Shown here one piece after another: positions 48,101 through 62,400 of a DNA stretch of 64,000 nucleotides. Under the pieces are notes generated by a model, which saw only the letters and a list, made by a program, of their open reading frames with translations, had not been told where the DNA came from and made no database searches. Location: contig NC_049982.1 of assembly GCF_000003815.2 (NCBI RefSeq), positions 22,079,978 to 22,143,977 on the forward strand, in the 5' to 3' direction. Source of the stretch: Branchiostoma floridae (taxonomy: Eukaryota > Chordata > Leptocardii > Amphioxiformes > Branchiostomatidae). The position numbers and the translations under genes were made by a program. How positions within the stretch are numbered: position 1 is the stretch's first letter; the number at the start of each line of letters is the position of its first letter.

Positions 48101-49602
48101 ACAGACATGCAATTTACAAAGGGATTAGAAATAAAAAGTGACCTTTAGCTTAAGTTTTATAGATAACTCACATATTTATTGCTTAACTGCTGATGTGTAA
48201 GGCATATCCTGGTGAGATGAGATGCAAAGTTATAAAACTTGCTTACGAACCACTTTGAATATGTCACATTTTCTGTCTATAGTCCCATGGGAATGTTGCA
48301 TAGTGAATCTTACAGGAAGTTTCACCATAATAAATTTAAAAGGCTAGCGATAGAAATATATAGCCCTGCGATAGAAATATATAGCCCTGCGATAGACAAA
48401 TGGCAAAGAAACTTGCTGACATAAATTGCTATGACCTAATGCAACACTATTGAATAATCAATGACACTTGCACTGTAAATACACAGTGTGTGGGTCACAC
48501 TACTCCTTCAATCACCTGAATTACTAGCTAATTATTCCATCATTTAAGCATTTTCATCCTTGTTTTGTGCACCCTATGGCAAAGTAGAATTTACACAGAT
48601 GATTGTCATTAATTTGTAGTCAGACTCTACCTTATGCTTTGCTCCATTTCCAGAAAAGTTTAACACATTTCCAAACCAAACCAAAGCTTTCAGTTGAATG
48701 AAAAGTATGTTCATGGATAACAACCATTGAAATGTATGGAACTCCATAGATTCAGATGCTCCCATTCTGTCCAGCACTATCCTACACCATACCCACTGAA
48801 TACCAGTGCTGGTACATTGTACAATAAGGGAGGTATCAATTCTCATGACCTATGGGTAAACAATGACATGCAGTTTTTGTAGCATGTGTCACAAGTGTGA
48901 TATGGACAGTTCTTTAGAAAATAAGTGCAGAAATTTACCAACAAAGCATGTCTGGAAGTCTTCTTGAACTTAGAAATGTGTGAATTGTATGGCACAGGAG
49001 AAGACTCCACAATTAGTAAAGTAGGTCAGGTGTTCATGATTGGCACTACATGCAGGTGGGAACCGGATGGGTCAACACAAATGGACTGGTCCGACAAGTG
49101 TTCTAACATGCCTCTGGTTTTCGAGTTTCTTGGAATGCACCGAATATAGATATGGAAAGATTTGCTTGAAATTTACCTTTGTTGACAACTGTTGACATGA
49201 ACTGCTCCTGTGAATGTACGTTTTGTAAGTTGCAAATTCGTACCACTTTATTTGCCATCCTTTGTTCTTTTCTTAAAATAGACTGTTTTCAGTAGCAGGA
49301 CCTGTCAGTCAAGCCACCAGCATAATAGCACTTACCGTCATGGTTTGCGTCATCATCAATGACCCACTATTGTTACCTGGTCTTCTCTGTATGTTTCTGT
49401 TTTATGCTGCTGTATCCATGGCATTTGCAGCTGCAAGTTAGGGACTTATGATGTAGATAATATTTTTCAGTAAACTGACTTTTCTAACGGCTAAGGCTTC
49501 ACCCCTTGTCATTAGCTTCCAGCAAGAACCACTATGATTGTCACATAAACCTGGAGAAATATGTCAGACATATGTCCCCTAGGTAAAAGGGGGTTGTCCG
49601 TC

Positions 49603-49627
49603 TGTGTGTGTGTGTGTGTGTGTGTGT
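49603..49627. repeat. (GT)n microsatellite
   Basis: Twelve uninterrupted GT units; a shorter run follows near 49755. Confidence 0.9.
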
Positions 49628-52600
49628 AGCTGACTGGATGTTCTGGCATGAAATGTCGAGGACTATCATTAGGGCACAATTATAGTAACACACTTCACTT
49701 GTCGGTAATAACAACCTTTACTTTTTTCATGGACAACCTTTAATCATGTAGGAGGTGTGTGTGTGTGTGGCAGCCTAGTTTGGTTCACTGTCTCACTCAG
49801 TCAATGGTTTGCCTCTTCAACAGCTTCTGTTAGGAGTTCCTTCTGAAATGAACTGAACGAGTTTTGATCCATCAGTAATATTCAGATAGTCCCGTTCCAC
49901 TCTTCTTCTGTTCAGTTGGCTGGCAGAACCCCAGAATAAACTTCAAAGTGGGAACCTGATTTTATGTGGCAGCTTCAAACAAACATTCCACCCATTAGCC
50001 TAATGCAACCTGACTCCCTGCCTCTCAAGCTGACGTTTGGGACTGAAAATCCACATACAGGCTGCACACCTGATGAAGGGAAATGTGATTGCTATATTGC
50101 AGAAAACTGGGAGGTATGAGAGTAAGGGTTGTGCTCTTTTGTAGCATTACTAGTACACTGAGGGAAGATACAAAAGTACAAAATATACTGTCAAGGCAGC
50201 CATTATTCATCATCAAAGAGGAGAGGAGATGTTGTGTTCAAGGACAGAACGTTCCTCACAACCATTAATAAGGCAGCTGATGAGAAAAACAACAGTTTGT
50301 CATAAGAGAAATTTTTAGTATAATTCAGTATCCAGGTAAGCTTTATGCCAAAAAGTACTTTGCTGGTTAAAGAAAAAGTATCAATTGAATGTAGGAGAAA
50401 TTGGTTGCTTAGTTTGTTGTTTTTGATAAGAAAGAAGATCTGTGTAAATGTTGAAAAAGACCTGCAATCAGAATAATGGTTGGATGATGATTTCAGCCAT
50501 CAACTACCGCCACCCCCCCCCCCCCCCCCCAACCCCCCCACTACCCACCTGACAATCAATGGATCAGCCATCAGGACACATGATCTGCCACTCTTTTAAG
50601 GGAAGGAGTAATCTGACCCCTGCCTCCATTTTTGTCTCTTTTCTTCTTCCTATCTAGAAGAGGAACAGAAGCAGCTGGCAATAAGGGTGTCTTCAGATTT
50701 TTTGTTGCATTTGTCCATTCTAGAGGATGAGTACTAAAAATAAATGTTTGAATGTGTGCTTTGGGATAATAACATCAAAGATTCATAACCACAGAAAGTG
50801 TTTCAAAATCCTACTGGTGCTAAAGAGATAAAAGGCATGAACAGCTTTTTTCATGCTGTATATGGAATGTTTGCTGGATAATACCAGTCTAGTATCAGCC
50901 AATTGTCAAGCATCCATTCAAAATTTGTACATATACTACAACAGATCTATTTTGGTTGAGATCAGACATTTGGATGTCTCACACAAAATTCAATGATTTT
51001 CATACCAATTTGATGATTAAGCATGTCAAATTTTCATAACATCACATGAAATTGAGAAAATTCATACAAATGCTTATCACCCGAGTATACTAAGCCTGGC
51101 TTTTAGAGACACATCTGTGCCCTACCCGCTGTGCCATACAGATCTCCTATGTTTGATTTCCATTACTGAGGTAATCATGGTGAACTGTGCATTATGGCAC
51201 AACCCTTAGTAAAGCCCAGTGGGTATGACAGCTAAGGCAGAATAACATACAGTACACTTTTATCCTAGTGACTACGTTTTTGGTGCTTTATCATTATCAC
51301 TAGAAATACTTATTAGGCGATTTCAATCACCACCAGAGTTTCCCATTGCAATGTTGATAACAGACAGCATAATTACATGTATGTACAGAATGATTCAAAT
51401 CCTAATTGCACAAGCTTGAACAGAAAACCTGTCCTGTGACACAACCCATTGTAGTGATTAAAGGCTGCACTCGGAGAAAGGACTGGTTTGAGGCATCCCG
51501 CCTCGGGGAATTGTACCGTAACCACAGGTCCTGTTCAAGGAGAATAAATGATGAAGGGCTAACATGGGCTTTACATGTCCTTTCTACAAGACTTCAAGCT
51601 CTGTATGGCACAAGTCAATTAATTCAACTTGCTTAACCAAAAATGAAAGTCCAGATTTATATTTTGTCAAAGATGGTGCTCAACACTTATGTATCCCTGA
51701 CATCACGCACAATTTTTATGTGTTTATTATTATTATAATAATGAATATCAAGGCAACTAGAGACTATTAATAATATTCCTGGTATCACAGGTGAATTATA
51801 GCCTCATTTTTAGTATCCCCATTGGCCCAATTTCCTTGCTTGATTGTCAGACCAGAAGTGTGGACATCTCCACTGTGACTTAGAGAGTGTTCATTAACAA
51901 GTGACAAATGAGATTCTACACTTACAAAATTCAAGGACACTATATCATCATCATGTTTTATCAGATTCATGATGGAACTGTGGCCAAATCAGGGCGACAG
52001 CATTCCACACAGGAAAAATTTGTAACGCAGGCAACACTTTCATGTGACGTGATATTCTTAATGAACTCAAATCAACTGTCCTCCGGGTAGGTGCTGTGGA
52101 ACACCCCTGCAATCATTATGACTACAGCAGGTGTTTTCAGAAATAACAAGTTGATCATCAGTGACCTAAATTGAGGACTTCGTTAAGGCGTGTCTATTCA
52201 GCTCGGGTTATCAGAAATCATTATTCAGTTCAATGTTCCACCATTGTGACTGTGAGACACACACAGGAAAAATGATTACACAAGTGCCCGGATCCCATCC
52301 AATTTCACCAACCGGATAACAGAGACAAGGATTTGAATTGTTTGCGTGCACAGTCTGCTCAGTCTACCTGCCAGATCTAATCCTCCATATTTTTGGTGAC
52401 ATTGCTTCTGCATTAGTGGCTACCTTTGTGTTTTACCAGTCTAGTTGCAATGTCATAAACCTTTGCGTGACACAGACACTGTTAGAGGAGCATTTTCTGT
52501 CCTTGGCATAACCAGATCAATGTAGCAAAATTACTTCCACTATCTGAGTTTTTGATGTTGTTGTTCTTCAGACATTGCGTCTCCTCTTCAAGGCTATTGC

Positions 52601-54583
52601 AGGTTTCTGTATGCCCGTCTGGTCTTACTGTCACATGATGTGTAAGAGGGCTGATTGTCCTGTTGTAAACAGACACTGTCATCTTGAGCTCACTACCTGC
52701 GTTTAAATTCTTTGCGTGCCTGTTACACAGCCAAATCATGGTTAACATTCAGTAATGGACTATATTTAGTAGAGAGCAGTAGTCTGTCTACTTAAGTCCC
52801 ACTGACAAGGCTGACAGTTACTTTATACAATGTACATGTAATAAAGTGCATATATGTGCAAGGTCATTTAAATTCATCTCTGAAAACAGAGTTTCAGCTT
52901 ACTTGGCATTCGTTTGGCTTACAAAGTGATTCCATTTGCCTTGTCAGGGAGGTTGAGGGATCTCTGATGAACCTGCCGCTTTCTAGGGCTTAACTGACAT
53001 TTAACTACTCAGGCATTCAGGAAGCAGGTGGCCTTTCCCTGGTGTGAAATGCTTCCTGTCTTTGATCGTTTCAACCTTTCATGTTCACATTTGTAAACCC
53101 TTCTTGATAAAGATGAAATAAAACTCATGCAGTACCCTTTCATGTGTGGACCGTGTAATGTTAACGCTGGAAGGCTGAAATGTAACAATGTTCTAGGATC
53201 TAAGGGTAGAGATGTTGAACTTTGAGTTTTAAAGGTTACTTAGAACAACAAAAGTGCATGGTCTACTCTCAATGAAGCATACAGGTTTGTTTATTCAGTA
53301 TTTATCCTGCAGCTGACATTTGTTGCTTGTGTGAATAGAAGCAAGAGGCTGTTGTGGTTTCTAAGTTGATTTACTTGTTGTGTCTTAGATTTGGACTCTC
53401 TTTCTGAGTGGTGGATCCAATCTTTGCACAGATTTCACACAAACATTTGAGAAGAGGATGCAAAAATGGCTAAAACTATACATACACATGTAACAAAACA
53501 TGGATTCAACACAAACAATTCATTTCGCGTTAGTGGGAAAATGGAGTGTTCCCTGTGGTTTTAAGTTTGCAGTAGCACCATAGACTTTAGTTACATACTG
53601 TAATGGAAAAATGTGTGTGGTGCTTTTAAGTTTGTGGTGAAGTGGCCACCACAAAAACTGCAAACATTTCTGCATTTGCAGCACTAGAAAGCTATCTTAC
53701 ACATATGAAGAGCAGTAATTTACAATAGCAAGGTTTTAAGTTTCAAGACCGTCATTGGAGGGACAGATACTTGGAGGGATACTTGGGGGAGATGAGTGAA
53801 TGTTGTCTTGGCTTAAAGCCCATAACAATGATGAGGTAAAGGGTAAAAGGGACAACAAAAATTCAACATTTAGAGTTACAAAAATTGGGAGGGTAAAAAT
53901 GTGTCTGACTAATATTCCCAAAAATGTCAAACAATGTCAGCAATTGTTGAACCTACAAGCGTTATTTCATTCCTTTTGATGTCACTTTGACTGTAATCAG
54001 CCTGAAGCATATTTCCTGTATTCTCACTTCAAAAGCCTCCATACATCAAACAAAAACAGGATGTGGCCTGCCAGGTCCTGACCATCAAACATGTCTCACA
54101 AGGAGTCAATTGTAGCTGTAACATTCAGAGTGATGTCCCCATAAATTTCTTTGCTCCTCGCATTCTTACTATGACTGGGGTGCCTCTCTGGTTTAAGTAA
54201 AAATTTAAACAGTGGTAGAAGTATCAAGATGAAAGTGATATAACTTCTAATGGCAAGAGCTGATGGGAGTCTTTGAAAGGGAGTCTTTGAAATGCGGATG
54301 GAATCTGATAGGTGCCTGAAGCGTGTCTGATTTAATTACTCTCCAAATGCAGGAACTGACATCAAAGAGTCCAACTTGTAATACTACATGGCAAGCTTTT
54401 AGCCTCAAGGATGTGTCAAACTGAAGTGAAGGCAATATTGGTGTATATCAAAGTAGATTTGCTCATGAATTATAAAGGTCCAACTATCAGTTAAAAACAG
54501 TAGTTTCAAACAAAAGGATTAATACTCTCTCTTATTCTTAACCCCTGCGCAGTTTTCACACAAGAATCTTAAGATCCTGGTAG

Positions 54584-54935
54584 TTCAGCACCATGGACAG
54601 TAACAGCTGTCAGTAATTCAGCACTATGGACAGTGACGGCTGTCAGTAGTTCAGCACCAAGGACATTAACAGCTGTCAGTAGTTCAGCACCACGGACGGT
54701 AACAGCTGTCAGTAATTCAGCACCATGGACAGTAACAACTGTCAGTAGTTCAGCACCATAGACAGTAACAGCTGTAAGTAGTTCAGCACCATGGACAGTA
54801 ACAGCTGTCAGTAGTTCAGCACAACGGACAGTAACAGCTGTCAGTAGTTCAGCACCATGGACAGTAACAGCTGTCAGTAGTCACCACCATGGACAGTAAT
54901 AGCTGTCAGTAGTTCAGCACCATGGACAACAACAG
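54584..54935 (+). repeat. 33-bp tandem array of RE1/NRSE-like sites, eleven units
   Basis: Unit starts are 54584, 54617, 54650, 54683, 54716, 54749, 54782, 54815, 54848, 54881 and 54913. The typical unit is TTCAGCACCATGGACAG followed by TAACAGCTGTCAGTAG. The first 17 bases fit the RE1 consensus NTYAGMRCCNNRGMSAG exactly in units 1, 5, 6, 7 and 9. Most of the others differ at one or two positions; unit 10 has lost the left half-site. The right part (TAAC where RE1 has CGCC) departs from the longer 21-base motif. Confidence 0.9.
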
Positions 54936-56884
54936 CTGAAGAGGGTGGTACTTACAGAAGAGGCTTTCTATTAAGTATCTAACAGTGAAGGAAAGGATTC
55001 ACTGTACACTACTGTCTCCTAATCATCACTTATTGGGACAAAAACTCTTTTGACAATAAGGATGCATTGGAAATCGAAAATGACAGAAAACTGCCAATCA
55101 ACATTAAAGGCATTATTACATTCCAGGGGATGATGTGGAAGATGAAATACATCCTATCTATCAATGTCCCCAAAGTCAAACCAGTTCTGAAAGAAATAGG
55201 ATATCTAAATAAGTCTTCAGAAGTTCTCCAAGCTTTTGCCAATGCCTCAAGAAAAGTATGAATTTGTAAAATCATATTCTACCATAGCCATAAAACTGTC
55301 TGTTAGTAGCAACGTATAAAATCTGTTGTTTGTATGAGAACAACTGGATGATAAGTGATTTGCTCTGTGCATCTTCTGTGTTTAATGATTTGATCTGTGT
55401 ATTTTCTGTAGGTTTTGGAAGTGTACAGTGTACAATGCAGACTGCAGCCAGGCAAGTCAGCACACCAACTCTGTCCTGCTGCTGGGTAGGAAAGACTCCA
55501 GGCCTCCTGCTTCCGACGTGTGCAACTCTGCACGAAGCACAAAGTCATATCAAACATGTATATATAGAATACAACACAGTATATTCCACATCATGGATGC
55601 AGAATACACTGAAATACATAATGTGATGCGGAATGCACCGTGTTGTATTGTATTTATGTCATACCCACCCTAGAAAACATGTTTCAATACGAAATGTGCC
55701 AGAAATTGTGTACATTTGGTGCCCTGGAACAAAAAAAATTGTAACAAAAGTAATTCCAAAGTCCAACTCCGGTATTTGAATCTTCTGCAGATTCTCGGTG
55801 CATGTTAAGTGCATTCAATTCCATTGACAAAAGCCTATGTGATAAACCAATGTGATACGGCAAGTTATCACCCTGTCTAGAACACCCAAATCGTTATTGT
55901 AGCCCAGGTGTAACATAAATAACAGTATCTCAGAAGTGACGCTTTGTTAATGGAGTGGGAAGGATGTAATGTTTAGTGTCTAGAAATCTGCTGAGACAAG
56001 CTCATGCTGAGCTGACCTTTCATAGAGGAGCTAGAGAAAAATCAGTAAATGTATGATAGATGCCTTGGTGTCCAATACACTTGTCAGAACCTTTGTAAGA
56101 AGTTATCTTGTTAAAGATGCCCCCATAAAAGGAAATGGGGACTGACTTTTCTTAGATGTCTTCGATTATCTCTCTTTCATCACTGAAGCAAAACCACAAC
56201 CTTTCAATTAAATACAGAACAGGACAGGAGATGACTCTCCTTTTATGGTAACAGGAGGAAGTTCCGAGGATCAAAAATAACCTTTGCACCAGAAATAACC
56301 TACCAGGGAAGGATGTATCAAAATACCTCCTGGTGTCTGCATTACAAGCCTTTGAATGGTAAAAATGTTTTATTAATATGATGGCAGGGGTTGCTCCTGG
56401 TGCTATGATAGAACTTAATAGTGATGTGACTCATCTAAGGCCTGATTTGAGTTCCTCATCCTTGCAAAATCATCTACTATCATTGTCATCATTGATAGGA
56501 ATGAAAGCAACATTGACTCCATGCACACTAGAGGCAAGTCCATGCATGAATCCATAAAAGTGGATAATGAAGTGACCTTGACATTTCGGATGAAGGATTA
56601 CATCTACAACTACAAAGGTCAGCAGCAATATTTTTAAGTTAGTGTTTCCAAATGATATCATTGCCCTAAATATTACAATTTACTCCACACAACAAAGTGC
56701 ACAGCCAAATTTGGGCAAATGAATCAACTATTTGCTGCCAAAACATTTTCCTTTTTGCCATGTATTCCTCACAGGGAGAAGTTAGGACAATCTATTCTTC
56801 ATTCTTTCAATGTCTAACATGTAATAGTAAGGACCATTCCAAGTAAACCTGCAGCCTACAGCCTTCCAAATACAGTGTCCTACA

Positions 56885-56984
56885 NNNNNNNNNNNNNNNN
56901 NNNNNNNNNNNNNNNNNNNNNNNNNNNNNNNNNNNNNNNNNNNNNNNNNNNNNNNNNNNNNNNNNNNNNNNNNNNNNNNNNNNN
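56885..56984. other. Assembly gap, 100 Ns
   Basis: Exactly 100 unknown bases, a conventional scaffold gap of arbitrary length. Sequence on both sides is non-coding. Confidence 1.
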
Positions 56985-58837
56985 AAGACTGGTCTGTAAC
57001 AAGTCTGCATACTAGTATCAAAGAAAGACTTCATACTATCCAGACCCACAGTTACATGTAGCTTATTATGAAAGGAAGTACAGTACCAGTATTTCCTTGT
57101 CGATAAAGTTGATCAGTTATGAAATGAAAACCATGTACCATGCTGCTTCATGTGCATTCAGATTAAGGTGTTCTTACATGTAAGTTAGAGACATGGTGGT
57201 TTTGAAAAAAAAATCCTGCTGACAGTGAGTCAGTGTATTGCTAAGTGTTCCTGTATTTAAAACACCCTCTGCCCATAGTACAGTACAAGGTACAGTGGAT
57301 GACAGACAAAGAGCTGGGGTTGATACTGTTGTACCAAGAGTAACACAGTTAGTTATGAGGGAAGTGCAGTATTTAAAGTAACTATGACACTTGTCACAGT
57401 ACAATGGTCAAGTGCTGTGTGTTGTTTAACACATTTTGGATGCATTCTTAAGAATTTATTACCAATTTTACACGTTTGGAATCTTCTGTAAGTTGTCTGG
57501 TATCATTATGCCTTGAGAGATGGTCAGGCTAGATCATCCCTACTTATCACCAGCATGAAAAATACATGGTGATCTTTGTGTTGATTTGTCTGTTATGTAT
57601 AGATTTGTCTGTTATGTTGTTGTGCATATTGTAGGATGCTGAAAGCTGAGTCATCCATTGCATGTAAATATTTTGTGAAACATTTCTATCTCCAGCCTTT
57701 TATCATATCATGTATCAAGTTCATACAAAGCTTGTGTGATCCTGATGTTGAATAATTTGTATTTAGAATTTTGTACATTGTTGTTTGTATTTGAAAAATC
57801 TGTAGTTATTTAGAGGTCATGAGAGTCTTACATATTACAAAATCTTGGTTTACAATGTAGAAAAAAACATGTGTATGGTAAAATTCTCAAATCAAAAATC
57901 AACTGTCAATGAGGTTAAACCGAATGACTAGAAAAAATTTGTGTGATAACTATATTGTGTCGTTGTCAAATGTTATAACACAAGAGATTATACAAGCCAC
58001 AAAAAATATAGTAAAGAGCACAAAACATGATTATAAACCATTGTCAGTAGCCCTCCAGTGCCAAAGAGAAAATCAGATGAAAAGAAAGATCATCCTATGA
58101 AGTGTTTTCCACAGTTCACCAGACTGCTTTGCTGAAATACATGCAAATTACATAACGGGACCTCTAAGAAGTAATATCTGAGGCATAAATTCAATTACCA
58201 TCTAGAATTGCAGTAATTCAGTGCCATTGGAGTAGCATTAGTATGAAGAATCAAATTCAGTGGTACATGGTAGATCAGTGGCATTCTACAATATGGTGCC
58301 TACAAGACGCACTCCATCTTTTTGATTGATGAAATCAGCACTGATGCAAGACCATGGGTGCTTCTTGCTTTCTGAATTGTACATCACTTACATGTTATTA
58401 GCCTTTGTGGACATGGCTACAAAACATTACCTTGTAAGACGCCAGAGTCATGGCTTCTAGAGAACACAACTGTCAAGCCATTTCGCATACAGAATCACAC
58501 ACATTCACAAAGTCACAGTAAATGTGTACTGTTCTGTGTATGTGTTTACTATAGTAATTTACTTCAGCGCACTGACAGCAGAGATATTGAAGTGTAATGC
58601 TTGAGACAATGTGTAATGTTTCCAGATTGTTCTGGGTGCAATGTGGCTGTGCCACACAGTTTGTTACTTTGTTCTTATGTAAAGAAATATGGTTAAACTT
58701 ACTTAAGTACGTTAAAAATGGAGAACTGTTGTGTAGTGTAGTGGAAATATTCACTTTGGGTGCAATGTTTGTGTTTGTTTAGTTCTAAAGAAAAGTTGTT
58801 CTTCTGCTTTTGCCATGATATTGTAAATGTGTTGTGT

Positions 58838-58846
58838 ATCAATAAA
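58838..58846 (+). terminator. Possible plus-strand polyadenylation signal
   Basis: CAATAAATG, followed within 20-45 bases by TGTATTTGATCTTTTG-type T/G-rich text, looks like a polyadenylation signal with its downstream element. The gene it would serve is not visible, so it may be a chance match. Confidence 0.3.
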
Positions 58847-59496
58847 TGTTTCCAGTTGTATTTGATCTTTTGTTTTTCTCACTTTTTTAAGCGGGCACCA
58901 AATCGTGGCCAATGGTCACAATGGCCAGGTGGTCCTTATGTAGAGGTGGTCACTAGTACAGGTTTGACGGTAGTTTTATACCATCTATAAAACTTAACAA
59001 TCAATGCAAAGAAAGACCACATGTGAGCTTGAAGAGACACCGTATATTGCATTTGTACTAGCCAACACATCACACAAATCCCAGCCATAATTTTGATACT
59101 ATTAAAGCTCCATGATGTGACAACAAAAAAGTTTGGATAAATTTTATAGTAGGCTACATGATAATAGGTGCACAAAATATGACTACATTTTTGTACTTGA
59201 CAGCTTCACTCAGTAACTTAGCACAAATTTGTCCAGTTTGATACAGTTTAGTCACGCAACACACAAGTGGCACAGCCTAGTTTCCCACTTTGTACAAACC
59301 TAGGTATTTATGTTCAAAGGTTGTACTATTCTTCCTGGTTTGCAAACTGTTAAATGTAAAATATTAGTCACAAGGTTAGGTAATACTTATGGGCTGTGAC
59401 TTTATCAACGGCTTTACAAATGAATTGCTGGTGGGTGGGATGACATTTTTCCATCTACCTGCTGACAGTGATCCTGTGACTGCTCACCCCTGACAT

Positions 59497-62400
59497 CTAG
59501 CTCGACTTGTCAAAATACTTCTTCGATCCCTTTGGATCTGGTTTGATCTACATGGAAGAAAGAGAAAACATTTTAGAGCTTTGCAAGTACTTGTTGTAAA
59601 ATGATAATCATCAGTACACGGGAGACAAAAAAATTCCAAACCTAAAACACAACAATCTGTAATCCGAATCCTTTGTATTCACTACAGCTTAATAAATGAA
59701 CTAAAAATAAATGTACTACATGTTTACAGTTAAGTTTGTATAAAGAAATTATTTGTCCATCTATCAGTAGAAATGAAATGAGTTTGGAAACCACAATACT
59801 TGGAATTTTTTTAATGTCTTGCTCAATTGTACTTTATCAATTATGCAAACTAGATTGATCACTTTCCGTCACTCTATTAAAAGTGAACTTGACTAGCATA
59901 TGGAAAATTTGTAACTGTAAAAACAAAAATAGACCCACACAGCGTTCCCGCCAGGTTCTTGAAAGTATGCGTCCAAATATTTCTTAGGGGGGTATTGAGC
60001 GCCGGAGGCGCGAGACGAGCGCCGCAGGCGCTCGCATTCTAGGGGGGTCCGGGGGCATGCTCCCCCGGGAAAATTTGGATTTTCAAACCCTCTAAAACAC
60101 AATTTCCCGCAATTTGAGAGGAAAATCATGCGCTTGAGATTGGATGTCGGTTTCCTCTTTTACTCCCGTAATTCAGTAATCGACAACCGCCCTCTCTCAA
60201 AAAATACACTATAGCACGGGGAATCAGCCGTCAGTGATCTGGCCCGGGTATAATTTCTCCAGACACGAAAATTTTTGGACTTTTTATGCTTCGCCACAGG
60301 GCTCTAGCCAGTTCGTCAGCCCATGGAAAAATTTTGCCAATTTCTTCCGTCATTGAATAAAAAAAATGTCGACCTCGTGCGATCGATATTGCGCCCTCCC
60401 TCATCAAATAGTTTTCCGAGACGATAAAATAACGACGACATCACACTCACGAATCGGTGGGGTTTTACAAGGCCGTGCCGTCATTTTCCACGAGCGTGCG
60501 TTTGTTTCCTGCGACCTCAGGTAACCCCGTTTTCGGCGTGAAATCTTTGGCTGGATTTATTTTTAAATAGACCAAGAACGTTATACATTACTCAAAGGAG
60601 GACGATCTGTTGCCTCTTTGGCAGTGATCAGTGCCGGGGTAGCCTTGAACTAGTTTCCAGAAAGACGTTCCAACGTGCTGGGCGCTGCGATCGACGGTCC
60701 GTCTTGGGAGGGGGGCGTGCCGCGCCATGTGCCACGGAGGCCAACGCCAGTGCACAGCCGACTTGATCGACGCTTGACAACAATATTGCGGCCCCTTTTC
60801 TGCCACAAATTTTGTCTTTTTGAAACAAAAGAAATTTTGGAAATAAGAAATAAAGTGTATAGTTTTGGATTCTTCACTTATTTACCGCGCACCGCTTTTT
60901 AAACTTGGATAAATGGGGAAACTTTAATAGTAAATTGTTAGCAGCTAGGGAAGAAACTTGCCAGACGACACGGGCGCCTACCAATATCACAAAACAACGT
61001 CACGTGCGCTAATACTCGGTAACTTTTGTATTTTCTCCGGTGACCAATGACAGAGTACATCATTACATTTATCAAACGCTGATCGGTTATTAAGATGATT
61101 GGATTTGGACCTGGTGGCCAATCTAGACTGCTTGGCGCCGGCGGCCTGTTGTCAAAGAAACCGACTGCCAATCAACTGCCCACAGCGTGAGAACTTTTGT
61201 TGAGATGTGCAACACTCGCGCAGAACAGTTTGTTTGTTCAATACTAGTATTAACCACAAATCTTTAACAAATACATGAAAATGAGGACAAGTAAGTATCA
61301 TGTTAAAATCAGAATATAAAATCTGCATAAGATTTCTTCCAGTGTTACAGAATGCTGGCTGTCAGATGTAACGTTATTTCACGGACTACAAATAATTATA
61401 TTGCGCAACGGACAGCTCAGATTGGCGCGTGGCTGGGTGTGTCGCACATGGGTCCGCTAGTTGTAAAACGTGCCGCGCTCCGCCCCATGGGATGACCGGA
61501 AAGTGAACAATTTGAAGTATAAATTGTAAAGGTAGGATTCCTTCTTATAAAGACAGATTTTTTTAAAGATTCCAGATACATTTTGTACACTGGTACAGGT
61601 CAGCCTTTCTTACAGATTTTTTATGGACGCATTCAGCCGAGCTGAGTGCGTCTTTCCAGAAAAAAATGCGTCCAAAAACGTAAAGACGTATGCCTGGCGG
61701 GAACGCTGGACCCACACCATACCTTTCATTGAATTACTAGTACAGTGTAGTACCCTTTTCCTCTCTCTCTCTCTCTCTCTCCATTGGCCCATAACCTACA
61801 TTGTACGCTGTCATATCTGAAAAATGACTGGTTCTACCACCATCCAACACTACTTCCTGTCACAGGATATAGTCTACCATCCATGAACTCTACTTCCCGT
61901 CGCACCATATATACTGTAGTCTGAGCTTGAGCATAGTACATCTTACAACTTCTCATTTCGAAAACAACCAAGAATCTAGTGACCATTCTTAACAAGTTCT
62001 TACCGTGTCTCCGCCCGGCTGCCAGCCTGCAGGACACACCTCTCCGTGCTTCTCCACAAACTGGAAGGCCTGGATCAGCCGGATGGTTTCATCCACGGAG
62101 CGCCCCACGGGGAGGTCGTTCACACTCATGTGTCTGATGATCCCACGGGGATCAATGATGAACAGGCCCCTGTGGACAGGATTGGATCAATAATGAACAT
62201 TCCCTTGTAGACAGGAAGGCAGCCCTCTTTAGGATAAAATAGAAATTTAGCAAATACAGTCTGAGGCAGGGTTGAAAATTGTGTGTACACTTTTAGCATA
62301 CACAAAATAGATTCATAATTTCTTTGATAAAAAGTTAAAATGACCAGCTGCATTTCTTTATTCTGCAATACTTGTCCTAAATGCAGCAAAGTAAAGATAA

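Larger units (their letters stand above)
42937..59496. other. About 16.5 kb without recognisable coding exons
   Basis: Neither strand shows splice-flanked frames with protein similarity I recognise. Contents are a dispersed repeat near 43728-44000, the TTAA-flanked element 44056-44534, a LINE remnant at 44957-45145, a poly-C run at about 50512-50530, GT repeats at about 49603-49627, the 33-bp array at 54584-54935, an assembly gap and a plus-strand AATAAA at about 58840. The stretch 57000-58860 could be a 3' UTR on the plus strand or an intron; I cannot decide. Confidence 0.5.

Noticed and set aside
55418-55545. Possible exon after a T-rich tract and TAG
   Set aside because: One frame encodes an open stretch with a Cys-rich start, but no family match, partner exon or good donor could be confirmed.
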